NCBI GenBank assembly: GCA_005281725.1
Contig: SSBO01000016.1
Coordinates: 138,768-202,767, forward strand
Origin: Wuchereria bancrofti
Taxonomy: Eukaryota; Nematoda; Chromadorea; Rhabditida; Onchocercidae
Length of the DNA: 64,000 nucleotides
Direction of reading: 5' to 3'
Shown: positions 63,959 through 64,000 of the stretch, in pieces
How the letters are laid out: each line of letters starts with the position of its first letter
How positions within the stretch are numbered: the first letter of the stretch is position 1
Made by a program: the position numbers and the translations under genes
The notes under the pieces: generated by a model
What the model was told of the DNA's origin: nothing
The model's database searches: none
What the model saw: only the letters and a program-made list of their open reading frames with translations

Positions 63959-64000
63959 GTTTATATCATGAAATGTATTGAAACCAATTTTTTTTAAAAA

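Overview
The window is eukaryotic, strongly AT-rich and intron-dense. Introns follow GT..AG with TTTCAG/TTTTAG-type acceptors, and exons are short (70-220 nt). The gene content (nematode-type TMC channel, ITM2/BRICHOS protein, AIG1-like hydrolase, PP1-like phosphatase, small secreted orphans) and acceptor sites lying 0-7 nt before several start codons, as expected for spliced-leader trans-splicing, point to a nematode. A filarial or related spirurid is my best guess; this is inference, not a database result. No bacterial operon, CRISPR array, tRNA or rRNA gene was recognised.

Layout. 0.9 kb: a possible lone first exon. 3.3-4.3 kb: a decayed non-LTR retrotransposon on the minus strand, the one clearly less AT-rich island. 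5.5-5.9 kb: a diverged copy of the 3' flank of the gene at 8.2-9.2 kb, which encodes a secreted Ser/Pro-rich repeat protein. 10.5-14.2 kb: a PP1-type phosphatase pseudogene with three stops and a frameshift. 18.8-24.9 kb, minus strand: an AIG1/ADTRP-family membrane hydrolase, repeated in pieces. 27-35 kb: no gene seen, with simple repeats and a 41-bp minisatellite. 35.3-39.3 kb: an ITM2/BRI-family BRICHOS protein in five exons. 41.4-42.1 kb: a two-exon secreted orphan. 42-53.8 kb: mostly non-coding, with one orphan exon resembling enoyl-CoA hydratase. 53.9-64 kb: a TMC mechanosensory channel in at least 15 exons that runs off the right edge.

The strongest structural signal is an assembly fault. 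At nine places a single N is followed by sequence already present just upstream: the 3' end of the left contig equals the 5' end of the right one. These are overlapping contigs joined by one N instead of being merged. About 9.7 kb of the 64 kb is therefore redundant, and real exons (AIG1 exons 1, 2 and 4; TMC exons 9-12) appear twice or more. Copies differ only in homopolymer or microsatellite length where I compared them. Anyone annotating this window must collapse these first, or they will report false tandem exon and gene duplications.

The genes do not form a pathway. TMC, ITM2 and AIG1 are membrane proteins; the two orphans have signal peptides and are probably secreted. I found no convincing new multi-gene system. 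The best biological leads are the PP1 pseudogene, the unusual C-terminal released peptide of the ITM2 protein, the secreted repeat protein with its decayed neighbour, and the long glycosylated TM5-TM6 loop of the TMC channel.
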